Assembly: GCF_001019615.1 (NCBI RefSeq)
Contig: NZ_JNBQ01000001.1
Location: 434,001 to 498,000, forward strand
DNA: 64,000 nt
Direction: 5' to 3'
Source: Cellulosimicrobium funkei
Lineage (GTDB): Bacteria > Actinomycetota > Actinomycetes > Actinomycetales > Cellulomonadaceae
The notes beneath the pieces were generated by a model that was given only the letters and a program-made list of their open reading frames with translations, did not search any database and was not told the DNA's origin. How positions within the stretch are numbered: the first letter of the stretch is position 1; each line of letters opens with the position of its first letter. Both the position numbers and the translations under genes were made by a program. Positions 1 through 7,812 of this stretch are shown piece by piece.

Positions 1-477
1 CGCGGCGTCGGCCACCGCGCGGATCTCGGCGGGCGTGTAGAGCGTGCCGAGCTCGGTCGACTGCGTGAGCGACACGACGAGCGGCTGCGCGCGGTGCGGG
101 TCGCCGAGGTCGCCCGCGAACCGCTCCACGGCGTCGGGCGTGAGCTTCCCGTCCGGCGCCGGCACGGCGAGCACCTTGATCCCGCCCACCCGCTCGGGTG
201 CGCCGTTCTCGTCCGTGTTGAGGTGCGCGTGCTCGGTCGCGACGACCGCGCCCCAGCGCGGCAGCATCGCCATGAGCGCCACGACGTTGGCGCCCGTGCC
301 CGTGAGCACCGGGTAGGCCGTGGCGTCCGGGCCGAAGCGGGACCGCACGGCGTCCTGGAGGCGCGCGGTCCACGGGTCCTCGCCGTAGGAGATCTCGTGC
401 CCGGCGCTCGCCGCGGCGAGCGCGGCGAGGACGTCGGGGTGGGCGGGGGAGTAGTTGTCCGAGGCGAACGAGGTCAC
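1..477 (-). CDS. Threonine-aldolase / beta-eliminating lyase family protein (partial, C-terminus outside window)
   Basis: The 159 visible codons start at a GTG (477-475) and stay open to the window edge. The N-terminus (TSFASDNYSPAHPDV, then GHEISYGEDPWT) and the later TGTGANVVALMAML and ATEHAHLNTDE stretches match fold-type I PLP enzymes of the low-specificity L-threonine aldolase group, which cleave beta-hydroxy amino acids to glycine and an aldehyde in the cytoplasm. The Schiff-base lysine would lie in the missing C-terminal half, so activity cannot be checked. The start is supported by a TACGCT box six bases upstream with no room for a ribosome-binding site, suggesting a leaderless mRNA. 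Confidence 0.8.
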   Translation of the reverse strand, partial: MTSFASDNYSPAHPDVLAALAAASAGHEISYGEDPWTARLQDAVRSRFGPDATAYPVLTGTGANVVALMAMLPRWGAVVATEHAHLNTDENGAPERVGGIKVLAVPAPDGKLTPDAVERFAGDLGDPHRAQPLVVSLTQSTELGTLYTPAEIRAVADAA

Positions 478-483
478 GTGCCC

Positions 484-489
484 AGCGTA
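484..489 (-). promoter_or_regulatory. -10 box of a leaderless promoter
   Basis: TACGCT read on the minus strand, separated by six bases from the GTG at 477. A TSS 6-7 bases after the box would fall on the start codon. Confidence 0.5.
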
Positions 490-578
490 GGGACTGCGCC
501 GGGGCGAGCGAGCGGGCGCGGCCGTGCCTAGCGTCGGAGAGACGCCCGGCCGGGCGCCGTGAGCACGGAGGTGCAGCC

Positions 579-821
579 ATGACCATGAATCCCCACGACC
601 CCGCCGACCCGCACCGACCCGCCGACCCCGGCGGACCGGTCGAGCCGGCGCGACCGGCCGAGCCCACGGTCGAGCCGCCGAAGTCCCCGGGACCGCCCCC
701 GGACCCGTCGGAGCCGCCGCGCGACCCGAGCCACGCGGACCCGGTCCCCGACTCGCCGCCCGACTGGCCGTCGTCGCCGGGCCGACCCGTCGGCCCCGAC
801 GAGCCGAGCCACGACGACTGA
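579..821 (+). CDS. Small proline-rich hypothetical protein
   Basis: An 80-residue, low-complexity, acidic protein in which roughly a third of the residues are Pro, arranged in short PxDP / PxxP steps with Asp, Ser and Glu. There is no signal peptide or hydrophobic segment, so a disordered cytoplasmic protein is likely. A clear GGAGG lies about six bases before the ATG, which is the main reason for accepting it as a gene. The opposite strand is also open here but has no good ribosome-binding site. Function is not recognised; orthologues of this kind are short and poorly conserved, so coding status is moderately sure only. Confidence 0.5.
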   Translation: MTMNPHDPADPHRPADPGGPVEPARPAEPTVEPPKSPGPPPDPSEPPRDPSHADPVPDSPPDWPSSPGRPVGPDEPSHDD

Positions 822-836
822 CGACCGGCCGCCGGC

Positions 837-2540
837 TCACAGGAGCCGGCGCGAGCCCGGGTGCGTGACGCGCAGCCAGCGGTAGCCGTAGCCGTCGAGC
901 CGGACCTCGGCGCTCCCGTCGGGGTCCGGCTCGACGTCGTCCGCGTCGAGCAGGTCGACGAGGCGCGCGTCCTCCGGCAGGTCCTCGAGCGCGAGCCGGA
1001 CCACGACCGGGTCCGGGGACAGGTTGTGGACGGTGACCATGGACGCCTCCTGCCACGTGCTGCGCAGCGCGAGGACCGACGGCTCGGGCTGGTCCAGCAC
1101 GTCGACGTCGCCCCAGCCGAGCTCGGGGCACTCGCGGTAGCGGTGCGCGAGGAGGCGCACGAAGGTCAGCAGGGAGTCGGGGTCGCGTCGCTGGTCCGCG
1201 ACGTTGACGTGCTCGGGCGCGTAGCCGTCGCCGGGCACGGGCCCGGAGAGGCGTCGGGCAGGAGCGCGCGAGAACCCGCCGTTGCGCCCGGACGTCCACT
1301 GCATCGGGGTCCGCACGGCGAGCCGACCGTCCGCCGCGAGGTTCTCGCCCATGCCGATCTCCTCGCCGTAGTAGAGGACGGGAGTCCCCGGGAGCGCGAA
1401 GAGCAGCGAGTACACCATCCGCACGCGCCGCGGGTCGCCGCCCAGCATGGGCGGGAGCCGACGCCGCAGCCCGCGCCCGTAGAGCTGCATGTCCTCCTCG
1501 GGCCCGAACGCGGCGAAGACCTCCTGGCGCTCGTCGTCGGACAGCTTGTCGAGCGTGAGCTCGTCGTGGTTGCGCACGAACGTCGCCCACTGCGCGTCGT
1601 GCGGGATCGGGGGGCGCGAGGCGAGCGACGCGGCGAGCGGTCCGGCGTCGTGCCGCGCGAGCGACAGGTACAGCGCCTGCATGCCGTTGAAGTCGAACTG
1701 GAGCGTCAGCTCCGAGCTCGACGGGCCGGACTCGCTCCCGTCGCCCTCCCCGTCGTCGCCGAAGTAGAGGCGCTGCTCCTCGAACGGCAGGTTGACCTCG
1801 CCCATGAGGATCGAGTCGCCCGTGCGGCGCGAGAGGAACGAGCGCAGCGCGCGCAGGAAGTCGTGCGGGTCCTCGATCTCGTCCGACGGGTTCGCCGCCG
1901 CGTCCCCGAGGAAGAAGGGGACGGCGTCGACGCGGAACCCCGAGAGCCCGAGCTGGATCCAGTAGCCCATGGTCTTCGCGATCGCGTCGCGGACCTGGGG
2001 GTTGGCGGTGTTGAGGTCCGGCATGTGGCGGTAGAAGCGGTGCCGGTACCACTCGCCGGTGCGCTCGTCCCTCGTCCAGATGCTCTCCTCCTGGTCGGGG
2101 AAGATCACCTGGTCCTTCGTGGGCGGCGGCTCGTCGGCGCGCCACACGTAGAAGTCGCGGTACGGGTTGTCCGTGCTCGACCGCGAGGCCTTGAACCACG
2201 GGTGCCGGTCGGACGTGTGGTTGACCACGAGGTCGGCGATGACGCGGATGCCGCGGTCGTGGGCCGTCCGGATCAGCTCGACGAGATCCCCGACGTCGCC
2301 GAGCCGCGGGTCGACCGCGAGGAAGTCGGTGATGTCGTAGCCGTCGTCGCGGTCGGCGGTCGGGTAGAACGGCATGAGCCACAGGCACGTGACCCCGAGG
2401 TCGGCGAGGTGGTCGAGGCGCTGCACGAGCCCGGCGAAGTCGCCCACGCCGTCGTCGTCCCAGTCCATGAAGGTCTCGACGTCCAGGCAGTAGATCACCG
2501 CGTTCTTCCACCACAGGTCGCCGGTGTCGCTGATCCTCAT
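837..2540 (-). CDS. Trehalose-synthase-like GH13 alpha-amylase family protein
   Basis: A 567-residue cytoplasmic GH13 enzyme resembling trehalose synthase (maltose alpha-glucosyltransferase). The (beta/alpha)8 motifs appear in order: NHTSDRHPWF near residue 107, GFRVDAVPF with the expected nucleophile D205, GEVNLP with acid/base E248, and RNHDELTL with the HD pair near 325. The family signature VRTPMQW and a C-terminal beta domain follow. Length fits single-domain TreS; there is no fused maltokinase domain. The ATG overlaps the stop of the upstream flavin-protein gene by four bases (ATGA), so the two are translationally coupled. Exact substrate (maltose/trehalose interconversion versus alpha-glucan hydrolysis) cannot be decided by eye. 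Confidence 0.85.
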   Translation of the reverse strand: MRISDTGDLWWKNAVIYCLDVETFMDWDDDGVGDFAGLVQRLDHLADLGVTCLWLMPFYPTADRDDGYDITDFLAVDPRLGDVGDLVELIRTAHDRGIRVIADLVVNHTSDRHPWFKASRSSTDNPYRDFYVWRADEPPPTKDQVIFPDQEESIWTRDERTGEWYRHRFYRHMPDLNTANPQVRDAIAKTMGYWIQLGLSGFRVDAVPFFLGDAAANPSDEIEDPHDFLRALRSFLSRRTGDSILMGEVNLPFEEQRLYFGDDGEGDGSESGPSSSELTLQFDFNGMQALYLSLARHDAGPLAASLASRPPIPHDAQWATFVRNHDELTLDKLSDDERQEVFAAFGPEEDMQLYGRGLRRRLPPMLGGDPRRVRMVYSLLFALPGTPVLYYGEEIGMGENLAADGRLAVRTPMQWTSGRNGGFSRAPARRLSGPVPGDGYAPEHVNVADQRRDPDSLLTFVRLLAHRYRECPELGWGDVDVLDQPEPSVLALRSTWQEASMVTVHNLSPDPVVVRLALEDLPEDARLVDLLDADDVEPDPDGSAEVRLDGYGYRWLRVTHPGSRRLL

Positions 2541-3526
2541 GCCGCACCCCCCTCGGTCGTCGCGGTCGCCGACCGCAGCAGCGGCAGCAGCGTCGCGCCG
2601 GCCGCGTCGAGGAACGCGTCCTGCTCCTGCCCCACGTGGTGCAGGTACACCTCGTCGAACCCGCACGCCACGAGCTCGGCGACGCGGTCCGCGAACCGCT
2701 CGGCGTCGTGCTCGACCAGGACCGTCCCGCGCACCTCCTCGGGACGCACGAGGTCCGCGACGGCGTCGAACTGCTCGGGGGTCTCGAGGTGCCAGCTCAC
2801 GCTCGGGGGCAGCAGGTTCGAGCGCCACTGGTCGTGGGCGACGGCGAACGCGGCTGCGTCGTCGTCGCCCCACGCGACGTGCACCTGGAGGGCGAGCGGG
2901 CCGCGCCCGCCCGCGTCGCGGTACTCGCCGACGACGCGGCGCAGCGACTCGACCGGCTGGTTGACCGTCACGAGGCCGTCCGCCCAGTCCGCGTGGCGGC
3001 GTGCCGTCGCCGGGGTGACGGCCGGGCCCACGAGGCGCGGGACGACGTCGGGCAGCGACCAGACGCGCGCACGGTCCACGGTGACGTGCCCGCGGTGCGT
3101 GACCTCCTCGCCCGCGAGGAGCGCGCGGATCACGTCCACGCACTCGCGCAGGCGGGCGTCCCGGTCGGCCTTGGTGGGCCACGGGTCGCCCGTGACGTGC
3201 TCGTTCATCGCCTCGCCCGAGCCGAGCGCGGCCCAGAACCGGCCGGGGAACATCTGGCCGAGCGTCGCGATCGCCTGCGCGACCACCGCGGGGTGGTAGC
3301 GCTGGCCGGGCGCCGTGACGACGCCGAACGGCAGGTCGGTGCTGGCGAGCGCGGCGCCGAGCCACGACCAGGAGTGGCCCGACTCGCCCTGCCGCACGCT
3401 CCAGGGCGCGAGGTGGTCGGAGCACATCGCGACGTCGAACCCCACCTCCTGGGCGCGACGCGCGGCGGCGAGGAGCGGGCCCGGGGCGATCTGCTCGTGG
3501 GACGCGTGAAATCCGAGGGAGACCAT
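2537..3526 (-). CDS. Luciferase-like flavin oxidoreductase coupled to the GH13 enzyme
   Basis: A 329-residue protein of the luciferase-like monooxygenase / F420-dependent glucose-6-phosphate dehydrogenase superfamily. It opens VSLGFHASHEQIAPG, with GFDVAMCSDHLAPW and the LGSGEAMNEHVTGD strip typical of this TIM-barrel group. It resembles the branch named probable non-F420 flavin oxidoreductases, but the cofactor cannot be told from sequence. I chose the internal ATG at 3526 over the open frame's first start at 3649 because homology begins there. Its stop overlaps the start of the downstream GH13 gene, so this is the first gene of a two-gene operon, suggesting a shared role in alpha-glucoside metabolism. 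Confidence 0.8.
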   Translation of the reverse strand: MVSLGFHASHEQIAPGPLLAAARRAQEVGFDVAMCSDHLAPWSVRQGESGHSWSWLGAALASTDLPFGVVTAPGQRYHPAVVAQAIATLGQMFPGRFWAALGSGEAMNEHVTGDPWPTKADRDARLRECVDVIRALLAGEEVTHRGHVTVDRARVWSLPDVVPRLVGPAVTPATARRHADWADGLVTVNQPVESLRRVVGEYRDAGGRGPLALQVHVAWGDDDAAAFAVAHDQWRSNLLPPSVSWHLETPEQFDAVADLVRPEEVRGTVLVEHDAERFADRVAELVACGFDEVYLHHVGQEQDAFLDAAGATLLPLLRSATATTEGGAA

Positions 3527-3654
3527 GGCGCCCAGTGAACCGAGGCTCCGCGCCACACGCTCGGCGAGACGACCGCGCCGGACGCGCCGGAGGGGGAACG
3601 GTGGAGGGAGCGTGGCCGTCCCGCGGCTCCCGCCTCCGGCCGCACCCACCCCCG

Positions 3655-3660
3655 TACGCT
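3655..3660 (+). promoter_or_regulatory. -10 box of a leaderless promoter (VanZ gene)
   Basis: TACGCT followed after exactly six bases by the VanZ ATG at 3667; no Shine-Dalgarno sequence fits between. Confidence 0.5.
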
Positions 3661-3666
3661 GCGGGG

Positions 3667-4119
3667 ATGCGCCTGCTGACGTGGACGTTCGCCGCCTACC
3701 TCGCCGCCGTCCTCGTGGTGACGCTGTGGCCCTCCCCGCAGTCGACCGACGCGCCGGGCTGGGCGACCGCCACCCTGGACTTCCTCCAGAGCCTCGGGAT
3801 CCCGATCACCCTGCCGGTGCTCGAGGCGCTCGCGAACGTCGTCATGTTCGGGCCCTTCGGCGTGCTCGGGGTGCCGCTCCTGCGCGGCGCGACCGCACGA
3901 CGGCGCGGCGCACCGCTGGGCGTGTGGCACGCCGCCGCGGTCGTGACGCTCGCGGGCTGCGCGCTGTCGGTGGCGATCGAGCTGACCCAGAACCTCCTGC
4001 CCGGCCGCGTCCCGACCGTCCAGGACGTCGTGCTGAACACGGCGGGGGCGCTCCTGGGCGCGGCGCTGGCAGCCGTGCTCGTGCTCACCGTCGGCGCGCG
4101 CCGGCCGATCACCGGGTGA
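3667..4119 (+). CDS. VanZ family membrane protein
   Basis: A 150-residue integral membrane protein with about four hydrophobic segments. It carries the VanZ-family pattern: an early VTLWP motif, the NVVMFGPFGVLGVPLL helix, SVAIELTQ in the third segment and the closing RVPTVQDVVLNTAGALLG. VanZ-like proteins affect resistance to lipoglycopeptides in some species, but most actinobacterial members are uncharacterised. The start at 3667 is preceded by TACGCT six bases upstream, so it is probably translated from a leaderless mRNA. Its last codons overlap the end of the convergent isomerase gene by 11 bp. Confidence 0.85.
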   Translation: MRLLTWTFAAYLAAVLVVTLWPSPQSTDAPGWATATLDFLQSLGIPITLPVLEALANVVMFGPFGVLGVPLLRGATARRRGAPLGVWHAAAVVTLAGCALSVAIELTQNLLPGRVPTVQDVVLNTAGALLGAALAAVLVLTVGARRPITG

Positions 4120-5755
4120 GCGCGCTGTCCCCGCACAGGTGGACCGGCAGGCCGAGCGCGGCGAAGAACGAGGCCTTGGCCTCGAGCGCGCGGTCGGCGG
4201 TCCCGGCGTCGGGCGCGTACGCCACGTTCAGGTGGTTCGCCTTGTGGCGGGCCATGAACTGGTCCCGGCTCACGCCGTGGAGCACGGCGTGCATGATCGG
4301 CCACTCCGGGTTCGTCGCCTCCTTGCGGCGACGTGTCTCCTCCTCGGGGAGCGACACCGCCGAGGCGCGCCCGAGGTCGACCTGCAGGACGCCGTCGGCG
4401 ATGTAGACGCGGGACCAGACGATCTCGCCGGCCCGGGAGACGCCGTTGATCGTGGAGCCGCCCGCCGGGAAGAAGACCGGGTCCTGGCGCCAGCCCTCCG
4501 CGCCCGCGTAGCCGCCCTCGAGGTGCGAGGCGGGCACCGAGCCGGAGATCTCGAAGACCCACACGAACTGACCGTCGTACTCCTCGCCCCACCGCACGTC
4601 GTGCAGCGTCGTGGCCGGGTCGAGCCCCATCGCCGTCCACAGCCGGTTCGTGACGAGCGCGTCGACGGCGACGCCCTCGTCGGCCTCGTTGAAGTGGGGG
4701 AACGCCTGGCCGTCCCACAGGACCCGCTGCCCGTCGCGCGAGCGGACCGGCGGGCGCTGGACGTTGTTGAGCAGCCCTTCCGCGAGGTCCGAGGCGGGGC
4801 AGATGTCCTTGAGGCCCTGCTGGTACTGGATGCCGACCGCGTCGAGCCCGAAGTCGTCGGCGATGCGCAGGGCCGCGACGTACATCTTGTGCTGCCAGCG
4901 GAGCTGCGTGGGCGTGAGCTCGGTCGCCTCGTCGGTCCCGAGCCGGAAGGTCATCCCCGCGTCCTCGAGCCAGCGCTGGACCTCGTCCGCCTCGTCGTCG
5001 GTCACGCGCTGCATCTCCGCCCAGAGCGCCGACTGGGAGAGGCGCTCCTTGTAGATGCCGAGCCCGTTGAGCAGCTCGTCGTCGAAGATCGCGTTGTACA
5101 TGCCCATGCAGCCCTCGTCGAAGACGCCGATGATCGCCTTCTCCCGCAGGAGCTGGGCCGCGAGGGCCTCGCCGAGCTGCTTCTCCGGAGACTCCGGGAG
5201 CGCGGGGAGCGGGTGGACGTGGGAGTCGTCGTGCTCGATCGTCCCGGTCGTGACCCACGAGCGGATCGCGTCCTGGAACCAGGCGTCGGTCCCGTCGACG
5301 GTCCACACGGTCGAGTACGGCGTGCCCATCTTCGTGAGGCCGGCGTTCAGGCCGAGGAGCCCGACGAGCCCCGGCCAGTCGCCCGCGAAGTTGGCGGCGG
5401 TGAGGATCGGGCCGCGGTGCGTGCGCAGCCCGGCCAGCACGTGGTGGCTGTACTGCCACACCGCCTCGGCGACGACGAGCGGTGCGTCGGGCGGGATGGT
5501 CGCGAACACGTCGAGCCCCATGCGCTGCGAGCTGATGAAGCCGTGCCCGGTCTCGGGGTCGACGTCGTTGGCGCGCACGACCTTCCAGCCGTTCGCCGCG
5601 AACGCGTCGGTGAGCACGCGTTCGAGCTCGACCTGCGTCGGCCAGCCGGCGACGTTCGCGGACTCGCGCAGGTCGCCCGACGCGACGAGGTAGACCGTGC
5701 TCTCGGGGGCCCGGACCTCCGGTGCGAGCTCGGGGACGGCGTAGGTGCTGGTCAT
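4109..5755 (-). CDS. L-fucose/arabinose isomerase family protein
   Basis: A 548-residue member of the L-fucose isomerase-like fold, an aldose-ketose isomerase with a metal centre, acting in the cytoplasm. Recognisable stretches are VASGDLRESANVAGWPT at the N-terminus, ANFAGDWPGLVGLLGLNAGL, GVFDEGCMGMYNAIFDD and QYQQGLKDICPASDLAEG, ending with a substrate-pocket domain (HLEGGYAGAEGW). The length is near that of FucI, but the exact sugar cannot be read from sequence. Its ATG overlaps the kinase stop by four bases, so it follows the FGGY kinase in one transcript. The likely role is isomerising an imported aldose before phosphorylation, within sugar locus I. Confidence 0.75.
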   Translation of the reverse strand: MTSTYAVPELAPEVRAPESTVYLVASGDLRESANVAGWPTQVELERVLTDAFAANGWKVVRANDVDPETGHGFISSQRMGLDVFATIPPDAPLVVAEAVWQYSHHVLAGLRTHRGPILTAANFAGDWPGLVGLLGLNAGLTKMGTPYSTVWTVDGTDAWFQDAIRSWVTTGTIEHDDSHVHPLPALPESPEKQLGEALAAQLLREKAIIGVFDEGCMGMYNAIFDDELLNGLGIYKERLSQSALWAEMQRVTDDEADEVQRWLEDAGMTFRLGTDEATELTPTQLRWQHKMYVAALRIADDFGLDAVGIQYQQGLKDICPASDLAEGLLNNVQRPPVRSRDGQRVLWDGQAFPHFNEADEGVAVDALVTNRLWTAMGLDPATTLHDVRWGEEYDGQFVWVFEISGSVPASHLEGGYAGAEGWRQDPVFFPAGGSTINGVSRAGEIVWSRVYIADGVLQVDLGRASAVSLPEEETRRRKEATNPEWPIMHAVLHGVSRDQFMARHKANHLNVAYAPDAGTADRALEAKASFFAALGLPVHLCGDSALTR

Positions 5756-7365
5756 GCGGGTGCTCCTTCGAGGGTGGCGCGGTCGGTGGAGAGGGTGGCG
5801 GGACGCTCGGCGGAGGCGGGAGCCGCGGGGCGGGCCGTCCGGCGGGCGAGCGCGTGCACGACGTCGCGCGTCGCGGGGTACAGGTCGCGGTACAGGCGGT
5901 AGAGCTCGTCGTACGCGGGGCGTGTCGCGGGGTCGGGCTCGACGACACGTGCCGGGGGGTTCCACGCGGCGACGTCGAGGAGCCGCCCCTGCTCGTGCAC
6001 GAGCCCGGCGGCGAGCATCGCGGCACCGTAGCTCGCGCCGATCGTCCGCGTCGGGACGACCTGGGGGAGTCCGGTCACGTCCGAGACGACCTGCGTCCAC
6101 AGGTCGCCCTGGGTGCCGCCGCCCACGGCGACGACCCGGGAGATGTCGGCCCCGGCGTCGCGCAGGGTCTCGACGTTGTGCCGCACGCCGAACGCCGTGG
6201 CCTCGAGCGCCGCGCGGTAGAGGTCGCCGCGCGTGTGCGAGACGGTGAGGCCGGCGACGACGCCCCGTGCGTCGGGGTCCTGGACCGGGGTCCGCTCGCC
6301 CGCGAGGTAGGGGAGCATGAGGAGCCCGCGCGCGCCCGGCCCGGAGGCCGCGGCCTCGGTGAGCAGCTCGGGGTAGCCGGCCCCGGTCAGGTCGCGGAGC
6401 CACGACGTGATCGCGCCCGACGTCGCCATGCCCCCGGCCAGGTTGTGGGTCCCCGGGTAGGCGCCGACCGTCCCCCACATCGTCTCGCTGCGCAAGGGCT
6501 CGGCGACCGTCGCGACGAGGAACAGGGTCGTGCCGTACATGAGCATCAGGTCGCCGACGTGCGTCGCGTCGACGCTCACGGCCTCCGACCAGGCGTCGAT
6601 CGTCCCGGTGACGACCGGCGTGCCCGCCGGGACCCCGGCGAGGGGCTCGCGCGTCACGCCCGCGGCCTCGCCCGGCCAGCGCAGCGCGGGGAGCTCCAGC
6701 CCCGGGGCGACGAGGTCGGCCCAGTCGTCGATCCACTCGTGCGTGCGCGGGTCGTAGAGGGGCGTCGACTGCGACGCGGAGTGGTGGTCGAGCACGTAGG
6801 CGCCGGTGAGCCGGAACGCGAGGTAGGACGCGGGCATGAACAGCCGCCGGGCGCGGGACCACGCCTCGGCCTCGTGCTCGCGGACCCAGGCGATCTTGGG
6901 CCCTGCGGCCTGGGACGAGAGCGCGGAGCCGCAGCGCTCGAGGACGGTGGCGCGCCCCAGCGCGGCGTCGATCTCGGCGATCTGGCGGGTCGCGCGCGTG
7001 TCGACGCCGTAGAGGATCGCCGGGCGCACCGGCGTCCCGACCTCGTCCGTCAGCAGGACGCACGGACCCATGCCCGACACCCCGACGGCCGCGACCACGA
7101 GGTCGGCGGGCACGTCGGAGCCGCGGACGGCGCCCGGGGCCAGGTCGGACGTGAGCTCGGTGACGATCGCGACGAGCTCGTCCCACCAGACGGCGGCGTC
7201 CATCTCGACGTGTCCGGGCGCCGGCCGGTCCACGGTGTGGGCGCGGGTCGTCGAGCGGAGGATCGCGCCGTCGGGCCCGACGAGCACGCCCTTGGTGCTC
7301 GACGTGCCGACGTCGACACCGACGAGGCCCGGGGTCGCGGGGGGTCTGGGCATGCCCACCAGCAT
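5752..7365 (-). CDS. FGGY-family carbohydrate kinase 1
   Basis: A 537-residue sugar kinase of the xylulokinase/ribulokinase family, transferring ATP phosphate to a ketose or polyol. The phosphate-1 motif GVDVGTSSTKGVL lies at the N-terminus; SGMGPCVLL, a TGTIDAW motif, PYLAGERTP and the adenosine motif AVGGGTQGDLW follow in FGGY order. An alternative ATG four codons downstream (7353) is possible. A TGTAAT box lies 11 bases before the first ATG, so the transcript would have almost no leader. It heads a two-gene operon with the isomerase and is divergent from the ABC importer operon. Confidence 0.85.
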   Translation of the reverse strand: MLVGMPRPPATPGLVGVDVGTSSTKGVLVGPDGAILRSTTRAHTVDRPAPGHVEMDAAVWWDELVAIVTELTSDLAPGAVRGSDVPADLVVAAVGVSGMGPCVLLTDEVGTPVRPAILYGVDTRATRQIAEIDAALGRATVLERCGSALSSQAAGPKIAWVREHEAEAWSRARRLFMPASYLAFRLTGAYVLDHHSASQSTPLYDPRTHEWIDDWADLVAPGLELPALRWPGEAAGVTREPLAGVPAGTPVVTGTIDAWSEAVSVDATHVGDLMLMYGTTLFLVATVAEPLRSETMWGTVGAYPGTHNLAGGMATSGAITSWLRDLTGAGYPELLTEAAASGPGARGLLMLPYLAGERTPVQDPDARGVVAGLTVSHTRGDLYRAALEATAFGVRHNVETLRDAGADISRVVAVGGGTQGDLWTQVVSDVTGLPQVVPTRTIGASYGAAMLAAGLVHEQGRLLDVAAWNPPARVVEPDPATRPAYDELYRLYRDLYPATRDVVHALARRTARPAAPASAERPATLSTDRATLEGAPA

Positions 7366-7812
7366 GACAGAAATCGATTACAGAAACAACGGCGGCTCCG
7401 ACCTGCGCCGTTGCTCGGCGACATCTCGCCATGTGAGACAGATTCGAGGGTTGACGCAACTGTGACCTGTGTGTCGGCGCGGTGTCGCGGGGTCCGAGCC
7501 CGGCCCGCTCCGCCCCGGGACAACGACGGCCGGACCGGTTGTCACCCGTCCCTGCGGCGCCCGCGCCGTCAGTGGGCGCCGCACCATTCCGCGCCCCGCG
7601 AGCGCGCCGTTGTCGGACAACGGACACCCCGCTGTCGGCCCGTGTCTCGTGACCGGCGACAACGCCGGGCGCGCGTGGCGAGGGCCACCGGACAGGCACG
7701 GACGACACGCGGCCGGCGCGGCCGCGGAGGAGACGTCGGTGCCGTTGACGACCTCCACCCGGAGACGTTCGATGAGGCCCTCGCATCCAACGACGGAGAG
7801 AGGACGGACGCG
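7366..7812. promoter_or_regulatory. Divergent regulatory region of sugar locus I
   Basis: A 447-bp gene-free region between the kinase/isomerase operon (leftward) and the ABC importer operon (rightward). It holds a leftward -10 box (ATTACA at 7377-7382 on the plus strand), a rightward TTGACG at 7451, and four GACAAC-type half-sites: 7519-7524, the inverted copy 7538-7543, a perfect 17-bp palindrome at 7607-7623 and 7658-7663. The last lies inside a CCGGCG-ACAA-CGCCGG inverted repeat. A 7-bp-arm hairpin (7556-7580) is also present. The half-sites are candidate operators, possibly for one of the two LacI proteins of the locus. Confidence 0.5.
7607..7623. promoter_or_regulatory. Perfect palindrome, candidate operator
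   Basis: CCGTTGTC-G-GACAACGG, eight-base arms around a single G, about 190 bp upstream of the binding-protein gene. Odd-centred symmetry and repetition of the half-site nearby favour a repressor site over chance. Confidence 0.5.

Noticed and set aside
861-3299. 812-codon open frame on the plus strand over the GH13 and flavin genes
   Set aside because: Antisense shadow in GC-rich DNA: Arg/Val/Glu/Asp-rich, no recognisable domain, while the minus strand has full enzyme signatures.
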